A DNA stretch of 64,000 bases from Gymnogyps californianus (Eukaryota; Chordata; Aves; Accipitriformes; Cathartidae). A program made the translations under genes and the position numbers. The notes beneath the pieces were generated by a model, which ran no database searches, was not told the origin of the DNA, and was given only the letters and a program-made list of their open reading frames with translations. Positions 24,901-37,322 of the stretch are shown one piece after another (within the stretch, counting starts at the first letter, position 1; each line of letters begins with the position of its first letter). The DNA is taken from assembly GCF_018139145.2 (NCBI RefSeq), contig NC_059483.1, forward strand, positions 1,985,001 to 2,049,000. The letters are read 5' to 3'.

Positions 24901-27740
24901 AAAATATTGTAAAGACAGGCAGCAAGATGAAAAGCCAGCAGGCTTTATAGATTGTAAAGATGACAGTAAAGTTGTATGAAGACGATAATTTCCACTGACT
25001 TCCACAGATCAGGTCAAGGAAACAGGCGTTTTTATAAAGTCATAATCTCTACAGAGACTTTTCCCAGTAGTTTAATTAGGGATTTTTTTTTTTCTCTGAA
25101 GCAAATAACTTTTCAGTTATGCACTCCACACAGTTGATTGTTAGAATTATGACACTAATTTGGAGTTACTGTTTGCATGTATATATGGGGAAATGTATTT
25201 TGTTTGAGTTTGTAACAGAGAAAATTAAAATGATTGAGAGACTTCCAAAAAAATACATTTTTTCAGTCTACCCAGCTCATTGCTATGGATAACAGATTGG
25301 ACATCATTCAGAAAAGTATTGAGAGAAATTAGCAGATGAGAACTTAATGAAGGCTATTAAACACAAAGTTGCCATTTCTAGCTCAGAAAGTCTCAGAACA
25401 ATGAATTGTTGGAACAGTGGAAGAATATACCAAGGAAGTATCAGTGTGCGATCGCACCACCCTTACACTTAATCATCCACTATTGCCATTGGATTTGAAG
25501 AACCTTTGGTCTGACCCAATTCTCAAACTCTTCCTTTCTCTCAGGTCCTGATTCACAAAATTCCCCCAGCTCGTCCTTCGTACCAGACGCGTGCCGTGAT
25601 TATTGCCGTAACTGCTCACTATCTGTATTTCTTCATCACCTAGAAGAGCTGTGCAGCAGGACACAGCCATGCAAGTCACTCACAAACACCTGACAAAGTT
25701 TATGATCTCTGTATCAAAATGCTTGCAGTTTAAACAAAACATTGATGTAGAATTAAAAACGTGCTGTGACTGTTCCCTCCTGTGCTGAAAAACAACAATG
25801 GAATATAATGGGTAAAAATAAAACGTTTCTCATTACCTTACAATCTCACTAGCACAAGGAACAAACAGTGAATACTTTACCAAAAATACTTTCCAGGGAC
25901 TGCCATGTGTCATTACCCAAACGCAACCAAAGCTGGAACAGAGGTTTCTGTATCAACAGCCCTATTTCAGAGGTTTCTGTATCAACAGCCTTGCTTCTTA
26001 AAAGGCTTTCACTGGAGGTGATGGGCTCATCCGAAGGCTCTCTGCCTCTATCGCTCTTGTCCACTAAATTCCTTGAGAGATCAAATAATCTAGTAACATT
26101 TTAGTCAGCCATCTTCTGTGCCACTAAGAACCCGAAGTTAGGCCCTGATCTTTGCATGTGGCCCTAAAAAGAAGACAGACCTTCAGACTTGCAAAGTGCA
26201 TGCAAATTACTATCCATCCACAGACTTTTAATTTCTCAGCTGCAGTATTCATTGGTTCGGCACGTCATCTGGTGGAGTGAACATCACCAATTTGAGACAA
26301 AGGAGATCAAAACTTCAATTCTAGTTGCTACAGTTTCATCCCCAAACACAGCCCGCTGCATCCCTCTCTATACACCCTTGTGCCAAGGCGTGAATAGTGG
26401 TGTAGAAGGCACCGAAATTTTGATATTATCATGTGACATTTAAAATCATCATGCTCCTGAGAAACATCACAGGTATTTCTGAGAAACTTAGGGGTTTCAC
26501 GTGTAATAAATTAATTGTTCACCTCCAACTTAAACCTTAAATCATCATCCATGTAGTGCATCACATACAGAACTTCAGATACTGAGATGCCCTTTGCAGA
26601 TGCTATAAGAGTTAAAAATCAACAGGAAAACTAAATAGCCATGCTATCTTAGAGCCAGGGCTTGCAGCCAGCCTATGCAGGCATGTTGTAGATGTGTTCA
26701 TGGTAAACTTACAGCAACGAGTCCCCAATCCATGAGAGGGATCGTAGGCACTCTCACCACACTCATAAATAACCTGGCAAAGCCAGTAGAACCACATCAC
26801 GTCCTATGGAGTCATTATGGCAACTGTATATGGGTTTTGGGGGGAGGGTGGGATAAGTTTTATATCAGGAAATAAAAAACACACAGTAGAATATAGATAT
26901 CAACATGTTAAACCTCTGCAGGGAAGGAGTCAGGTATCTGGTGGCTTGTCATAAAAGCCAGAACACAATAATTGCATCTAAAACCTAAAATTAAGTCTCA
27001 TCCAACTATATGCATCAATCTATTTAATGACAATAATTCACAACAGGAAGCAAAAAAAGCAGAAAAGTTCGGTGAGCTCTGCTGTTACATAAGAACTCCC
27101 AAAGCACCATCAGCACACCTTGCGGTTTTGAGCAGGTATCTTCAGTCAGGCACCTTGGGATAAGCCGTGTGCGCCACATGAATCAGCCCAAAACAAAGCA
27201 CTACCTGGGCCTCACGCAATACAAGAATAACTTGTACTATGCCAAAGAACTTAATGAGCTATGACTCCAAGTCCCTGACAGGGAATAACTTTACTTTATT
27301 GTTTATCCACAGCACCGTCTAAGCCTCTCTGCGAGTGCTTTACACAAACACCATCGCTCAGGTGGAAGAACCGCACACGGCTGAGCCACTAACTGTGCCT
27401 CCTTCACAAAATCACAGGCTTCTGGCCAAACGCAATTATTCAAATATTTGCCCTGCCTCGGGCCTTGTGTAAGCAAATTATCAGCTTATATATACACTTG
27501 ACTTTATGCAATTAAGCTTCCTTTGAATACCTAATTTTTGTGAAAGCTAATTACCATCCTTATTGCTACTTGAGATTAGAAAGGAAATATATGGAAAAGT
27601 TTAATGTTGCTGTAACTCTGTAACTAAAATATCTTCCAGAAATAAATTAGCAGAACACAGTTCTTAGCTCAAACATAATCATCTTATTTTGTGCCCACAA
27701 ATATGTGTATTATTCAGCTTGAAGCATCTCACGGTTAGTT
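21965..27740. other. Gene-free stretch
   Basis: I find no gene or recognisable mobile element apart from the short duplication at 25939-25991. A 101-codon plus frame at 22869-23174 has no recognisable features and no convincing acceptor. Several T-rich runs occur at 24.84-24.86 and 25.08-25.09 kb. The AT-rich part at about 27.48-27.72 kb is again rich in homeodomain-type cores. Confidence 0.5.
25939..25991. repeat. Tandem duplication, 29-bp period, about two copies
   Basis: CAGAGGTTTCTGTATCAACA and the three bases after it recur exactly 29 bases later (copy starts 25939 and 25968). The perfect identity of the shared 23 bases suggests a recent slippage or tandem duplication event. Confidence 0.8.
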
Positions 27741-27741
27741 T

Positions 27742-27840
27742 TGTTATTTACACCATGATAGCAACTCAGTCGTGGACCAGGACCACACTAAGCCGTGTGC
27801 TGAGAGAACACAAAACAAAAGCAACATAAGCTTTACAGTG
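27742..27840 (-). repeat. MIR/L2-type tail relic
   Basis: The plus strand shows CAGTCGTGGACCAGGACCAC, then a degenerate 'gtgctgagagaacacaaaac', then CATAAGCTTTACAGTG. The block order (guccaggacc, g-c-t-g-t-a-c-a-a-a-c-a-c, a-g-c-t-t-a-c-a) is that of the widespread amniote SINE/LINE 3' tail in reverse orientation. The relic at 33822-34025 has the same order. The match is partial and from memory. Confidence 0.5.
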
Positions 27841-28159
27841 TGATAGTTTGTCTACACTTAGAAGATGTATTATTGGGCATTCTGTTAAATCCCCTTTAGT
27901 TTGCATACACAATTATTTTGCTGGTTTAAGTTACATTAATTCAAATGAAGAGTACCAGCATCGTTTGTTACCCATATGCTGCCGCTTGCTACCATAAATA
28001 CACAGTTGCTTCTTAACTCTCAGCACTTTATACTGGGAGAACTTTTAAGCCTAGACCAAACTTAAGTATTGCTCTATTCATCAGTCATTATGTCCATAAC
28101 ACATTACCACCCAACCATTTCAGTAACATGGACACTTTTATGCTCACAGATTGCTTCTG

Positions 28160-28255
28160 AGCAACAAGCTGTTGCTATCCCTACTTTTCACCAGGGAAAA
28201 AGACCCAGAGAAAATTAAAGATTTTCCCTCTGTGACAGAGGAGTAAACAGGAGCA
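28160..28255 (-). repeat. Weak MIR-like relic
   Basis: The plus strand contains a stretch like 'gctatccctacttttcaccagggaaaaag', then ACCCAGAGAAAATTAAAGAT and TTTCCCTCTGTGAC. This resembles the reversed MIR core (tatccccattttacagatgaggaaactgaggcccagagaaattaa). The match is patchy, and a chance resemblance is possible. Confidence 0.4.
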
Positions 28256-30477
28256 AATATAAAAAGCAGTAAATATAAGTGTCAAGAGTAGCAAAGTCCG
28301 GTGCTTCAACTGCATGATCGGCGGTTGCCCACAAATGCAACCAGAAGCTGCACCATTGTAGCGACAGCAGCACAGTGACCGAGATGACAAGTGAAATCAG
28401 TCAGCGTCTGATGGCAAGTGAAAAGGGATATTTCAGCCAAGTTTATCTCTGTTTTTTTTTTTTTTTATAAAGACACCCATGGTACAGTTAAAAGCCATGC
28501 AAAATAATCAAGTTTTTTTAAAAAAAAACCATGTCCAACTCTTTAAATTTTCTAAGAGAAAAGCCCTTAAGGAAATATAGATGGACTTTTCCTTTTCTTA
28601 ATTGCTTTATATTTTAATTTTTATATTGTTACAGAGCTTCTCTGAACTTAAAGAACAGCAGCCTTGATTGCGGAAGCATTTACCATACCTGGACTAAACG
28701 TGATTCTCCCTCCTTGCCGGCTGGAAGGGACACCAGCCGGGGTAAGCCGTTGATATCGTTGGCTGTAAGACGTAGATGACACCTAGTTTCTGCAAACAGA
28801 AGTGGGGCGTACCTGAGGAGGCACCCATGGGAAAGGTGCTAAGGGGATGCCAGAGTCTGATAAGGGAGGGTTTGCTCTTGGAGGAGGAAGATGAAGAAAT
28901 TACAGCAGCAGTGCTGTGAGCATCAGTTGAGATGACTTCAGGAACAGAGACCAGCTGGAGAGGATGACCTTACAGTGAAAGGTAAATGAAAAGAGATCAG
29001 CTCAGATGTTTTCTGCAGCAAAGTGAGACTGTCTGAAAGCAGAATGTCTTCAGCAATTTGCAACTCCTCAAAAATTTAAAACATGTATTCTAATAGGAGT
29101 GAATATGTGAACGCAAATAACAAAATGAAGCGTATTTAGCTGTAAATAAGCTTTCAGTATTTGCATTGTACTATCCAGCTAGATATTTTATTACTAAGCA
29201 TAACACAGATTTAATAGTGGGTTTTTTGGCAAAGAACGCACCCCAACTCACACCAAAAAATTACTGGAGCACCCAGTAGCGTAGAGTCCGACACCCCACT
29301 CAGAAGCTTGCAGACACACCACAGGTCCAAGGAGAAATGCTCATCCACTCGGCATCCACAGACAGGAGTTATTTTTGAAGTGGGATAAGCACATTTTCCC
29401 TCTTTGAAATAAGTGCGCAGTATTTATCCAGTTCATCAGAAACGGCCAGAGAAGACAGTGATGGTGCAATTGTCAAAGCACCACAAGCGCTTATATTCTC
29501 CCAACAGCCTTTTTCGAGGGTGTTGGCATCCTACCGGATCCTGTTCTTGACCACGCGTATACAAACCTTGACTGGCAGGCAATAAGTCCTTGCAGGATAA
29601 GGGCTTCATGTGTTTTCAGATTCTGAACTGCAGGAGGGGGAAGCCACCACCTGAAACGGAGCATGAATCAGTCACAGGGGAAATTCCTCTGCCTGTGTGC
29701 TTTGGTGCACAATTAAACTGGAAAGTGTTTGTTCCATGCTCTCTGCCATGTTTTCTCATGCCAAAACTTAAACTGAATTAGCAGCCAGGTCCCTTTGATT
29801 TCTTCCCTAGTAACAATCCAAAGCAGAGATAATTAATGAAAACAGGAGGTCATTTTAATTATACATTGTTTTAGCTGGAAGGGAGTTAAATTTAGAAGAA
29901 ATTGAGAAAAATGTGCCAAGTTACATTCTCTTGTGACCAGCACAGACTGAAGCCTTACAGACCCCCTGCTCAGCTACTGTAGCTAGGTTTTGGAAAAAGC
30001 ATCTCTTTGTTTAAGATTCAAGCTTTGTCTTTTGCAAGTTCTAGAAAGACTTTGGAGAATCCACACCCATCCCTTCGTATTACATTTTAATACTTAAGGA
30101 GCCCTGATGCAAGAAGGATTAAAGCTCAGAGCAATTCCAAAATGAAGAACCCTATTGTTCCCAAATAGGCAGTCCAAGGGTTTGGACTGCATTATCTCTA
30201 ATGACAATATGACGACAGAGTATCAAATATTATAGGGTAAGCTGAGGATATAGGGGAATTGAAAAAAACTAGTCTCTAAGCAACTTAATACTAATTTGAA
30301 AATTAAATCCTAAAACAATTACCTTGTAATGGAATATTTCTAATGAATTACCTTGTATGTCTATAAAGATTTTTGTGAACCTCCTAGCTGTAATTCATTT
30401 TACCAGTGTTATTTTTATAGTAACTCATTTATCTCAGTAAATGAATCTCAAACCATTTGAAAACAGTGCTTACCCTA

Positions 30478-30585
30478 ACCTCTCAACCGCATGGGTAGGC
30501 AAGCCTGTTTTAGAAAGGAAACTGAGGCACAGGAGGGATCCAAGAGCTTTATGTTCCAAGGTTTGAGCTGTCCATACACACAGTA
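30478..30585 (-). repeat. MIR-like relic
   Basis: The plus strand reads GGAAACTGAGGCACAGGAGG (about 30517-30536), preceded by CTCAACCGCATGGGTAGGC and followed by a degenerate continuation. GAAACTGAGGCACAG with an upstream 'caaccctatgaggtagg' is the diagnostic reversed MIR core. Confidence 0.6.
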
Positions 30586-33500
30586 GTTTGTGGACTTTGA
30601 GATTTACCACTAACTTATTTACACAGCAAAACAGTGTATGTCTCTGCAGACCTGGAATTAAAACCTGCTGTTTATGAGAAAGAAACCCTTAAAAGGCAAC
30701 AAAACAGCACAAGTTTAAAAATCTCAAATTGCCTCCAACCTACAGACCAGGAACTCTTTGGAGAATATCACATCTAACAAAGTGACCGTGTGCAATCATA
30801 AACAGAAGAGAGATGAAATACCTAAGCAAGATTTTGTATAAATTCGTTGTCTATTTTACCTCTGCAGAAACATTGCTATTTGTAGATCCCAATTTGTGTA
30901 AACAGTGAAATGCAAAAAAAAAAATCGTTGCGATGCAGGCACTGGAGCTGCTGGCCACCCGCGGTACGTTAGGAGAACACTGCAGTTCCCTCCCCACATC
31001 CCTTTTCCCCCCCCACTCAGTCTTACGACGACAGCTTTGCCAAGCCTGTCCTGTTCCTTTGCAGGGATGTAACAAAGTCTGAAGCTCAGCCAAAAATTCT
31101 CATAGAAGTAACACAAACAACTAGGAGTACTCAAACAGATTTCAGTGGGGTTGTTTATGGGGATAATACGTTGTCATCAGAGAGGTAAAAAGCAGAGTTG
31201 TTGGCAATTCTGGCTGGTTTTGTTTATTTTTTTTTTTTTTTAAAAGCAACTAACTCAGCACCATCTGATATGGCACATACTGAGGTTCATGGTACAAACA
31301 CAAACCTCACGCTTCTTTTCTGGATTATGTTTCTCTTCAAATAAGATCACTGGTGATAAAGGCTGGTTCAGTCTATGCTTTGTTGGGGAAAAAGCTTGCA
31401 CAAAGGAGGAAAATTGTGCTTCGTATGATGGTGAACACAAGGCACGTACACAGCCCCAAACCTCCTCCTAGACAAGGACACCAGCCCTGAACCTGGCCCC
31501 TGCCCCATTCCAAGGGGAGAGCAGGGGGCTGAAGCCTCTGTCTTCCAAAAAAACACTACTGCCTTCACGGAGAGCTCCTGCTGTGGCCCACCACAAGGAT
31601 GCTGAAGCCAAGATCTTATCCCTTAGCTCCAGGGGACTGGTCATTCTGACTTAAGTGCTCTTTAATTGATTTTCTAAATGTCAGCTTGGTCCAGGATAAG
31701 AAATTCAGCATCTCAGCAGCAGTCTGTTTCATATTTATCATAGAAGTGCCTGCAGCACTCAAGCAGGGCAAGATTTAATACCAGCACAAAGGACCTGGTG
31801 AAGGGACACATCTGAAATTCCTGGATGGACCCCATCGTGTACCGCGTCCGTTCTAGATGCACGTCCCACTCATCCGTGCATCACCTCTGCTATCGCATCC
31901 CCTGCCAGCGGAGAGCAACCCGGCGCTACCTGGAAGGATCCATTCCCATTCTGGCACTGGTTTAGATTCTCTGTGAATGCTTCTGCGGATACCGATGGCC
32001 CAGCACACCCCCCGCTGCTCTGCCCTCCGCTCAGTCACACTGTCTGGGAGATGTTTAGGCTCCTTTTGCCATGCAAGTAGTTAGAGTCATTTAACTTACT
32101 GACAACTTCCTTGAGAATAATTTCCTGATGAAAAAAGAGGTTCTAGAAATTATTTTATGAGGCATCTGTTAACTAGTTATAGCAGGGGTCTTTTTTTCTC
32201 TTAATGTGCAGATTTTTCAGGAAAATGTATTTCATATCAAATCACAAGAGATACAATTTCTGTGATTTCCCTGAAGAAAGAGCAGGTGCTAATCTAACAA
32301 CGGATATCATACTGAGCCAGGAGAATTCATATCCACTCATGAATTTGCATAGGATAACTGTGAACATTGTTGAATAACAATGAGAAAATTTGTTTCTAAA
32401 AAGTACAATTAAAAGGGCTCAAATGTTGTCCCAGTACGCAAGAGCCTCATATATCCTGCAGCACAGCTAATTTGAAGCAACGTGAGTAGCATTGAACCAT
32501 ATTTTGTAATTATGGACAAACAGAATTCCTAATTGCATTTAGTTGCCAGTAATATGCCCAACTCCCTGCATATTAGTTCAAGACTAAATAACACAAAATT
32601 ATTGTTGATGTTACTTTTATGCAATGTAACTGCTCATTCTTCTAGACATCAAGTATTCACCTATTTCAGCTACATCTTTGGTTCAGTTCCATCCTTGGAA
32701 GAGCTTGACTCCAGATTCACATCTCCATCAAAAGGCAGGGGCATGCACACAGGCAAGAAGCCACAGGTGACACTGGTTTATAGCAAAGGAACTAGAGAAT
32801 AAAAAAGCTCCAGAACAACATGAGTGATGCTCTTTAGACTTATACAGCACACCGTGAATTTTTATAGACATGTGTCTCAAACAGCCTAATGAGGATATCC
32901 ATAAAGATGGCAAGTTCAGTTTCACTGACACATCACATCAGGTACAGAGGAGAATTAAAAAGTCAGAGTAAGCTCCTTCATGATACCTATAGAATCTTCC
33001 CTTTCTTTTCAATTACTTTTCAAATAAAACCTCTTATAAGAGATATAACTAGTTAATTTTTTTTTTTTTACTTTTGCAGGATTTTCCATTCTTTAACTTA
33101 TTTATAATTAAAAGGTTTGTGAAATGCCAAGAGAATTTGTTCTTTCACAAGGGATTTAAAGAACTGTCACAACAAGTCAATGACAGGGTCAGTATAAACA
33201 GAGGGAGAGAAGGGGATGCTATCTATACAAAACAGCAGTGAACTGTAACAAGCAGAATTAGGGTGCTGAGCTCTTGGTCAAGCATGTGAAAGCGATGGCA
33301 GGTCAAGCAAAGAATTCTATATACGCACAGCGATTCAAAGCACCCTTGTAGCACACTTCATCTCGCAACAGAAGTTACAGAAAATACAGCCCCTACCCCT
33401 TTAAAACCAGATGAAAGAAAGATGAATTCTTGGGTTACTCCAGCAATAGTTCCCAAGCACAAAATATGGGCAGCAGCTGACACCCGTGTTTTTTCCTCCG

Positions 33501-33821
33501 AGTTCCCAGTTCAAACACAACATGGGTTCACATACAAGTAAGAAATCTGCTGCATGCTACAAACACGGCTTTTTACTCTGTGGCAGAAAGACTGAAAACA
33601 TACCTAGTAAGCTGACTGTATATGTTAGAAGACCTTTGGGAAAATGTATCCATTGCTTTTACCACAGCCTGTGCAGGAATTCAGTTCTCATCAAATTTCC
33701 CGATGTCACAAGAATTACAGGGTGACAGACCCTGCACAAGCCGGAGCCTCACAGCATGCGGGGCTGTGTAGCCTCTGTAATCAACTTCCAACAACTAACA
33801 GGAGGTATATCGCCTGCAGTG

Positions 33822-34025
33822 TTATTATCATCTGTATTGCAGTGGCACTAAGAGACCACAATTGAAATCAAAGATCCATTGTTGGAGGCTTAATAGGTAT
33901 CTATGTATCCATATTACAAGGAAAAAACCCTATTTCAAAGGGTTTACAACCTAAATGTACAAATAAAGACAAATAGCAGCATCCATTTCACAGAGAGTCA
34001 AAAGTACAGGAAGATTAAGATCTAA
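33822..34025 (-). repeat. MIR/CORE-SINE-like relic, longest copy here
   Basis: Ordered matches on the plus strand: TGTATTGCAGTGGCACTAAG, AAGATCCATTGTTGGAGGC, GGGTTTACAACCTAAATG, AATAAAGACAAATAG, CACAGAGAGTC and GATTAAGATCTAAG. In intact amniote copies the same order runs from the tail (gtattgcagtggcacctagag) through 'agcttacaatctaaat' to 'cacagagaggtgaagtgac'. This copy therefore spans most of the 3' half in reverse orientation. Confidence 0.65.
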
Positions 34026-34760
34026 GTACGCAGTTTGCTGGATTTCACTTTAAATACTCTGACCAGTTCACAGGGAAAGACTGACACACCGCTGGGAACA
34101 AGACATTGCTTTTCCCAGTCTGGTACTACAGATGCAGAGCAACAGATGATGCTTTGCTGGAGGATATGGAAAGCCCAAAAGAATTATGAACAAGAGAATT
34201 TTAAATTCCTTTCCTAACTTGCAATCCACAATATTCCATTGAGTGGAAATTAAGCAAAACACCTTCTCCCATCCCTCTTTCAATGTAATTTTCCACTATA
34301 GCCATGAAAAGCAATTTATTCCGATCTCCCGGGAGCTGCACAAACTGCACCTTCTCCACAGCATACAACCACTTTATTTCCTTCTCTGTTTTTATTTTTT
34401 CAGACAATCTTTTAAAACTGGCAGCAAGCCAATAAATAAAAGCAGGCAGGTCAAAGAAGTAGGGGTCGACTCGTGCCAGTCCTGACACAAACCCTTATTT
34501 CAAGACAATTCCCCATGATGGTCACTCAAAAGGGCCACCAAAACGGGAAACCTGCTTGCTGACAGGCTGGTTCAGGGAAGGGCTGAGGGAGTTAAGGCAT
34601 TCAGAGCCTCATAGCTGTGATGAAATGCACAGTTAATGTATCTGCTGCTTTCAGACTCGTCGCAAGATCTTGCTTAATAATGCTCTGTGTTTAGAGAGAA
34701 TTATTCAGCCAAGAACCTCAACGTGCTGCCGTCTCACAGACAGCAGTTAGCTATAGCTCT

Positions 34761-34900
34761 TAACATCCCCGTAAGACTGCTATATATTGTTACTCTCTTT
34801 TCGCAGATGAATTCATCGAGAACCAATTAAGCGATTTGCCCAGGCGCTTCCCAAGGCAGAGGTGTGTTCAGGTCTTGAGTCAGGAGTTTGCCTCACATGG
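34761..34900 (-). repeat. MIR-like relic
   Basis: The plus strand has 'cgtaagactgctatatattgttactc', then TTTTCGCAGATGAATTCATC, then CCAATTAAGCGATTTGCCCA. This parallels the reversed MIR core 'aggtaggtactattattatcc..ttttacagatgaggaaact..agaggttaagtgacttgccca'. Confidence 0.5.
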
Positions 34901-35118
34901 CTTAACCTCACGCGTTTTCACCAGCATCCTCGTGCAGGCACAGCAAGGTCTCAGCATCAGGCCAGTGGATGCTGGAAAACACCATGGCCTCACCTGACTG
35001 GGGTACAAGCAGGCAGCAAGGCTGAATATAATGAGTATTTAAACCAGATAAACTGTGCCTTCTGTTCATATCTATCCAGTGAGTTCGGTCATAGGCAGGT
35101 AACTTCTGTAAAATGACT

Positions 35119-35262
35119 CGGTTCAGCGACTGAGCATTTCTGAGCAGAATGGGACGATCGCCGGAGCAGGCGGGTGCGCAGGTCCCTCCCTGTCCTGCGG
35201 GGTTTGCACGCCAGCTCGTCAGGCTCATTCCTCAGTGCATGGGTTGGCAGGAACAGCGACGC
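35119..35262. other. Small CpG-rich islet
   Basis: Twelve CpGs can be counted in 144 bases, within AT-rich, CpG-poor surroundings. Open frames exist on both strands but none shows a recognisable product. It could be a relic of a GC-rich retroelement, a regulatory islet or an exon. Confidence 0.5.
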
Positions 35263-37121
35263 CAGCATTAGACAACCAAGAGAAGAACAGGCTGCAGGAA
35301 AATCACTACAGTAATCTGGGAAACCAGTTCTCTCCATCACAATCACATGTAGAAGGATGCCTGACTGCATACTAAGTGTTTCCTAGGACTCATATTTCTA
35401 CCAAAGGAGAATGTGTCCGCTGGCTTAGACTTGGACCATGTTCACAAGTCACTTTTGAATAGCAGATCTTACTGATCACAAGATCTGAAGAGATGAAGAA
35501 AATTCATTCGATACATATCAGAAGCATTCACCATTTGCCAAAGACATTTCACACCACATAGGATGGAACCACAATTAACTACTTCATTAGTCCCTCCTAA
35601 ATGATTTTTTCATCGTTTCAATAAAAGCTGTAATTTTCTCCTCTAAGTCAATCCAGAGGCTAATATATTTAGTTTATTTTGATCTGCTTGCAAACATAGA
35701 AAGCCAGCGAAACTAGAAGTGCTGTAAGAATTTATTACTTTAGAAAACTATGTAAATGAGCACACTCGTATGCATATATACAGTATTTAAATTATTCTCC
35801 CTGCCATCTGTGGCAATGACTTTACGATAGCCCATTTTGAACAGGTATAGATTTATATGGACTTTCTGCTTAATGTTTCAGATCTATTCTCTAAATAGAG
35901 TTTTCCTCCTGTGACAGCAATGCCACACTGCTATCACATGGCGTTTTGCTCTTAGCATTTATCACTTTCATGTCCCCTGATGCAAATGAGAAAGAAATGG
36001 CAAGAACGATGGAGGGTTCACAGGCATTTGCTACTGTCAAAAACGGCTTATTTTATTGCCACAGGACCCTCCACCCCCAAATCCTAGAGATCATAGGGGA
36101 TGTCAGATTGCTTTACATTGTACCACATATAATGTCAAATCAGCCTGCACTCAGAATAAAAGATTATGCCAGGCAAGAGTAGCGGGAAGCCTCCCAGAAA
36201 GGACTGCTCTGAAGAAATACGAGAAGATTCACGGGCACGTACAAAGCATATGGACATTTCAGGAAAGTCGCAATTCTTAACGGCTGGTAACAAAGAGATG
36301 CCTTTACATGTGAAGAAAACTTCCACTTGTTTTTAAGCAACTGAAAAAGATTTAGTTGGCTCAGAACACAGGAAATTTGCAGTGAGATACTTTATTCAAA
36401 TTTCTTTATGTATGTACAAGCAAAAGCATTTGGTCTTTTCTGAGAATCATAAGACAAATGTAAATCACTCCACAAAAATTCATTCCATTCCTCCATAGTT
36501 TACAGATTATCTCATATTATTTCTTTTCAAAGTTCTTGAGAGAAAGTACCACACACTATTTAAACATGCATAATTCAACAATAGCTCTAGATGTTTAACA
36601 GAATCTTGTTTCATTCTTTACTCACAATTAGACTTTATATTTATTACTGTAGCCCTCAATTATGAACATAGTTTGACTACATACCTGAAAGATTTTCAGA
36701 GACATTTTATCTCCTGATGCAGACCCTGAAAAAATCCATAATTGCTTGTCATTCAAAGAAAATTAAAAATCATTTTGGGAAAGATATGAATTGAATTGCG
36801 ATTAATCTCAAAAATGTTAACATCGCAAAGAGGAGCCCTGTGTATACATGTATCAGGGGCCTTCACGAGGCAGATGAAGGACAGCAACCATCCTGTGTGT
36901 CGTTAGTCCCACAGTGTTAACTAGCAGGCAGAGATTGAACTCGCCCTGCTCTTTGGGAGGCGGAGGACCTGAGGTCTCTCACCGGAGTGTTTGACTTCAC
37001 TGCAACCCAGAGCATGTCACGAATCTTACCACATCATGGACTGGTTACTTGCCTTTAGAAGTTAAATTTTACCCTCATGTGGATCCCATATGACCTGTAC
37101 CTAATCATGCTGCAATTCCCT

Positions 37122-37166
37122 CCCCCCCCCCTTTTTTTTCTTTTTTTTTTTTTTTAAATCTTGGGG

Positions 37167-37208
<42 letters not shown>
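37122..37208. repeat. Composite homopolymer tract: C10, T8, T15, G6, T40
   Basis: C runs 37122-37131, T 37132-37139, a single C, T 37141-37155, AAATCTT, G 37163-37168, then 40 T at 37169-37208. Read on the minus strand it begins with a 40-A tract nine bases beyond a candidate stop codon (37219-37217), as a polyadenylated retrocopy would. Such a run is hypermutable and is also a common site of assembly error. Confidence 0.85.
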
Positions 37209-37212
<4 letters not shown>

Positions 37213-37216
37213 ATTC

Positions 37217-37322
37217 TCACACAGCAGGAGCAGCAGCTCCGAGCCCTGGCAGCTTGGCCAGCTCAGCGTTACGTAAATGCTCGGACAAAGCTGCTCTTAG
37301 CGCACGCAGCTCCTGCAGAAGC
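37217..37322 (-). CDS. Possible terminal coding exon of a leucine-rich helical protein
   Basis: On the minus strand a good 3' splice site (T-rich, then CTACTCATGTCTCTCAG) ends at 37323. The exon would supply one base to a split codon and then 34 codons to TGA (37219-37217). The peptide begins L-L-Q-E-L-R-A-L-R-A-A-L-S-E-H-L-R and continues to a glycine/alanine-rich end A-A-A-P-A-V. Leucines spaced three and four apart over the first 16 to 24 residues make an amphipathic or coiled-coil helix. Six CpGs lie in 106 bases, unlike the flanks. Only nine bases separate the stop from 40 A on this strand. It may be a genuine last exon whose 3' UTR holds an A tract, or the 3' end of a retrocopy with a poly(A) tail, in which case the splice signal is fortuitous. 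I do not recognise the protein. Confidence 0.33.

Larger units (their letters stand above)
28260..37120. other. Gene-free stretch with scattered SINE relics
   Basis: Apart from the MIR-like relics at 30478-30585, 33822-34025 and 34761-34900, I can assign nothing. Runs of 15 T lie at 28452-28466 and 31227-31241. A 12-base string, AATTACCTTGTA, occurs at 30317 and again at 30346. A CpG-rich islet lies at 35119-35262. Confidence 0.5.

Noticed and set aside
35190..35205. Shared 14-mer CTGCGGGGTTTGCA with about 54538-54551
   Set aside because: Flanking sequence is unrelated, so it is more likely coincidence than a dispersed repeat.
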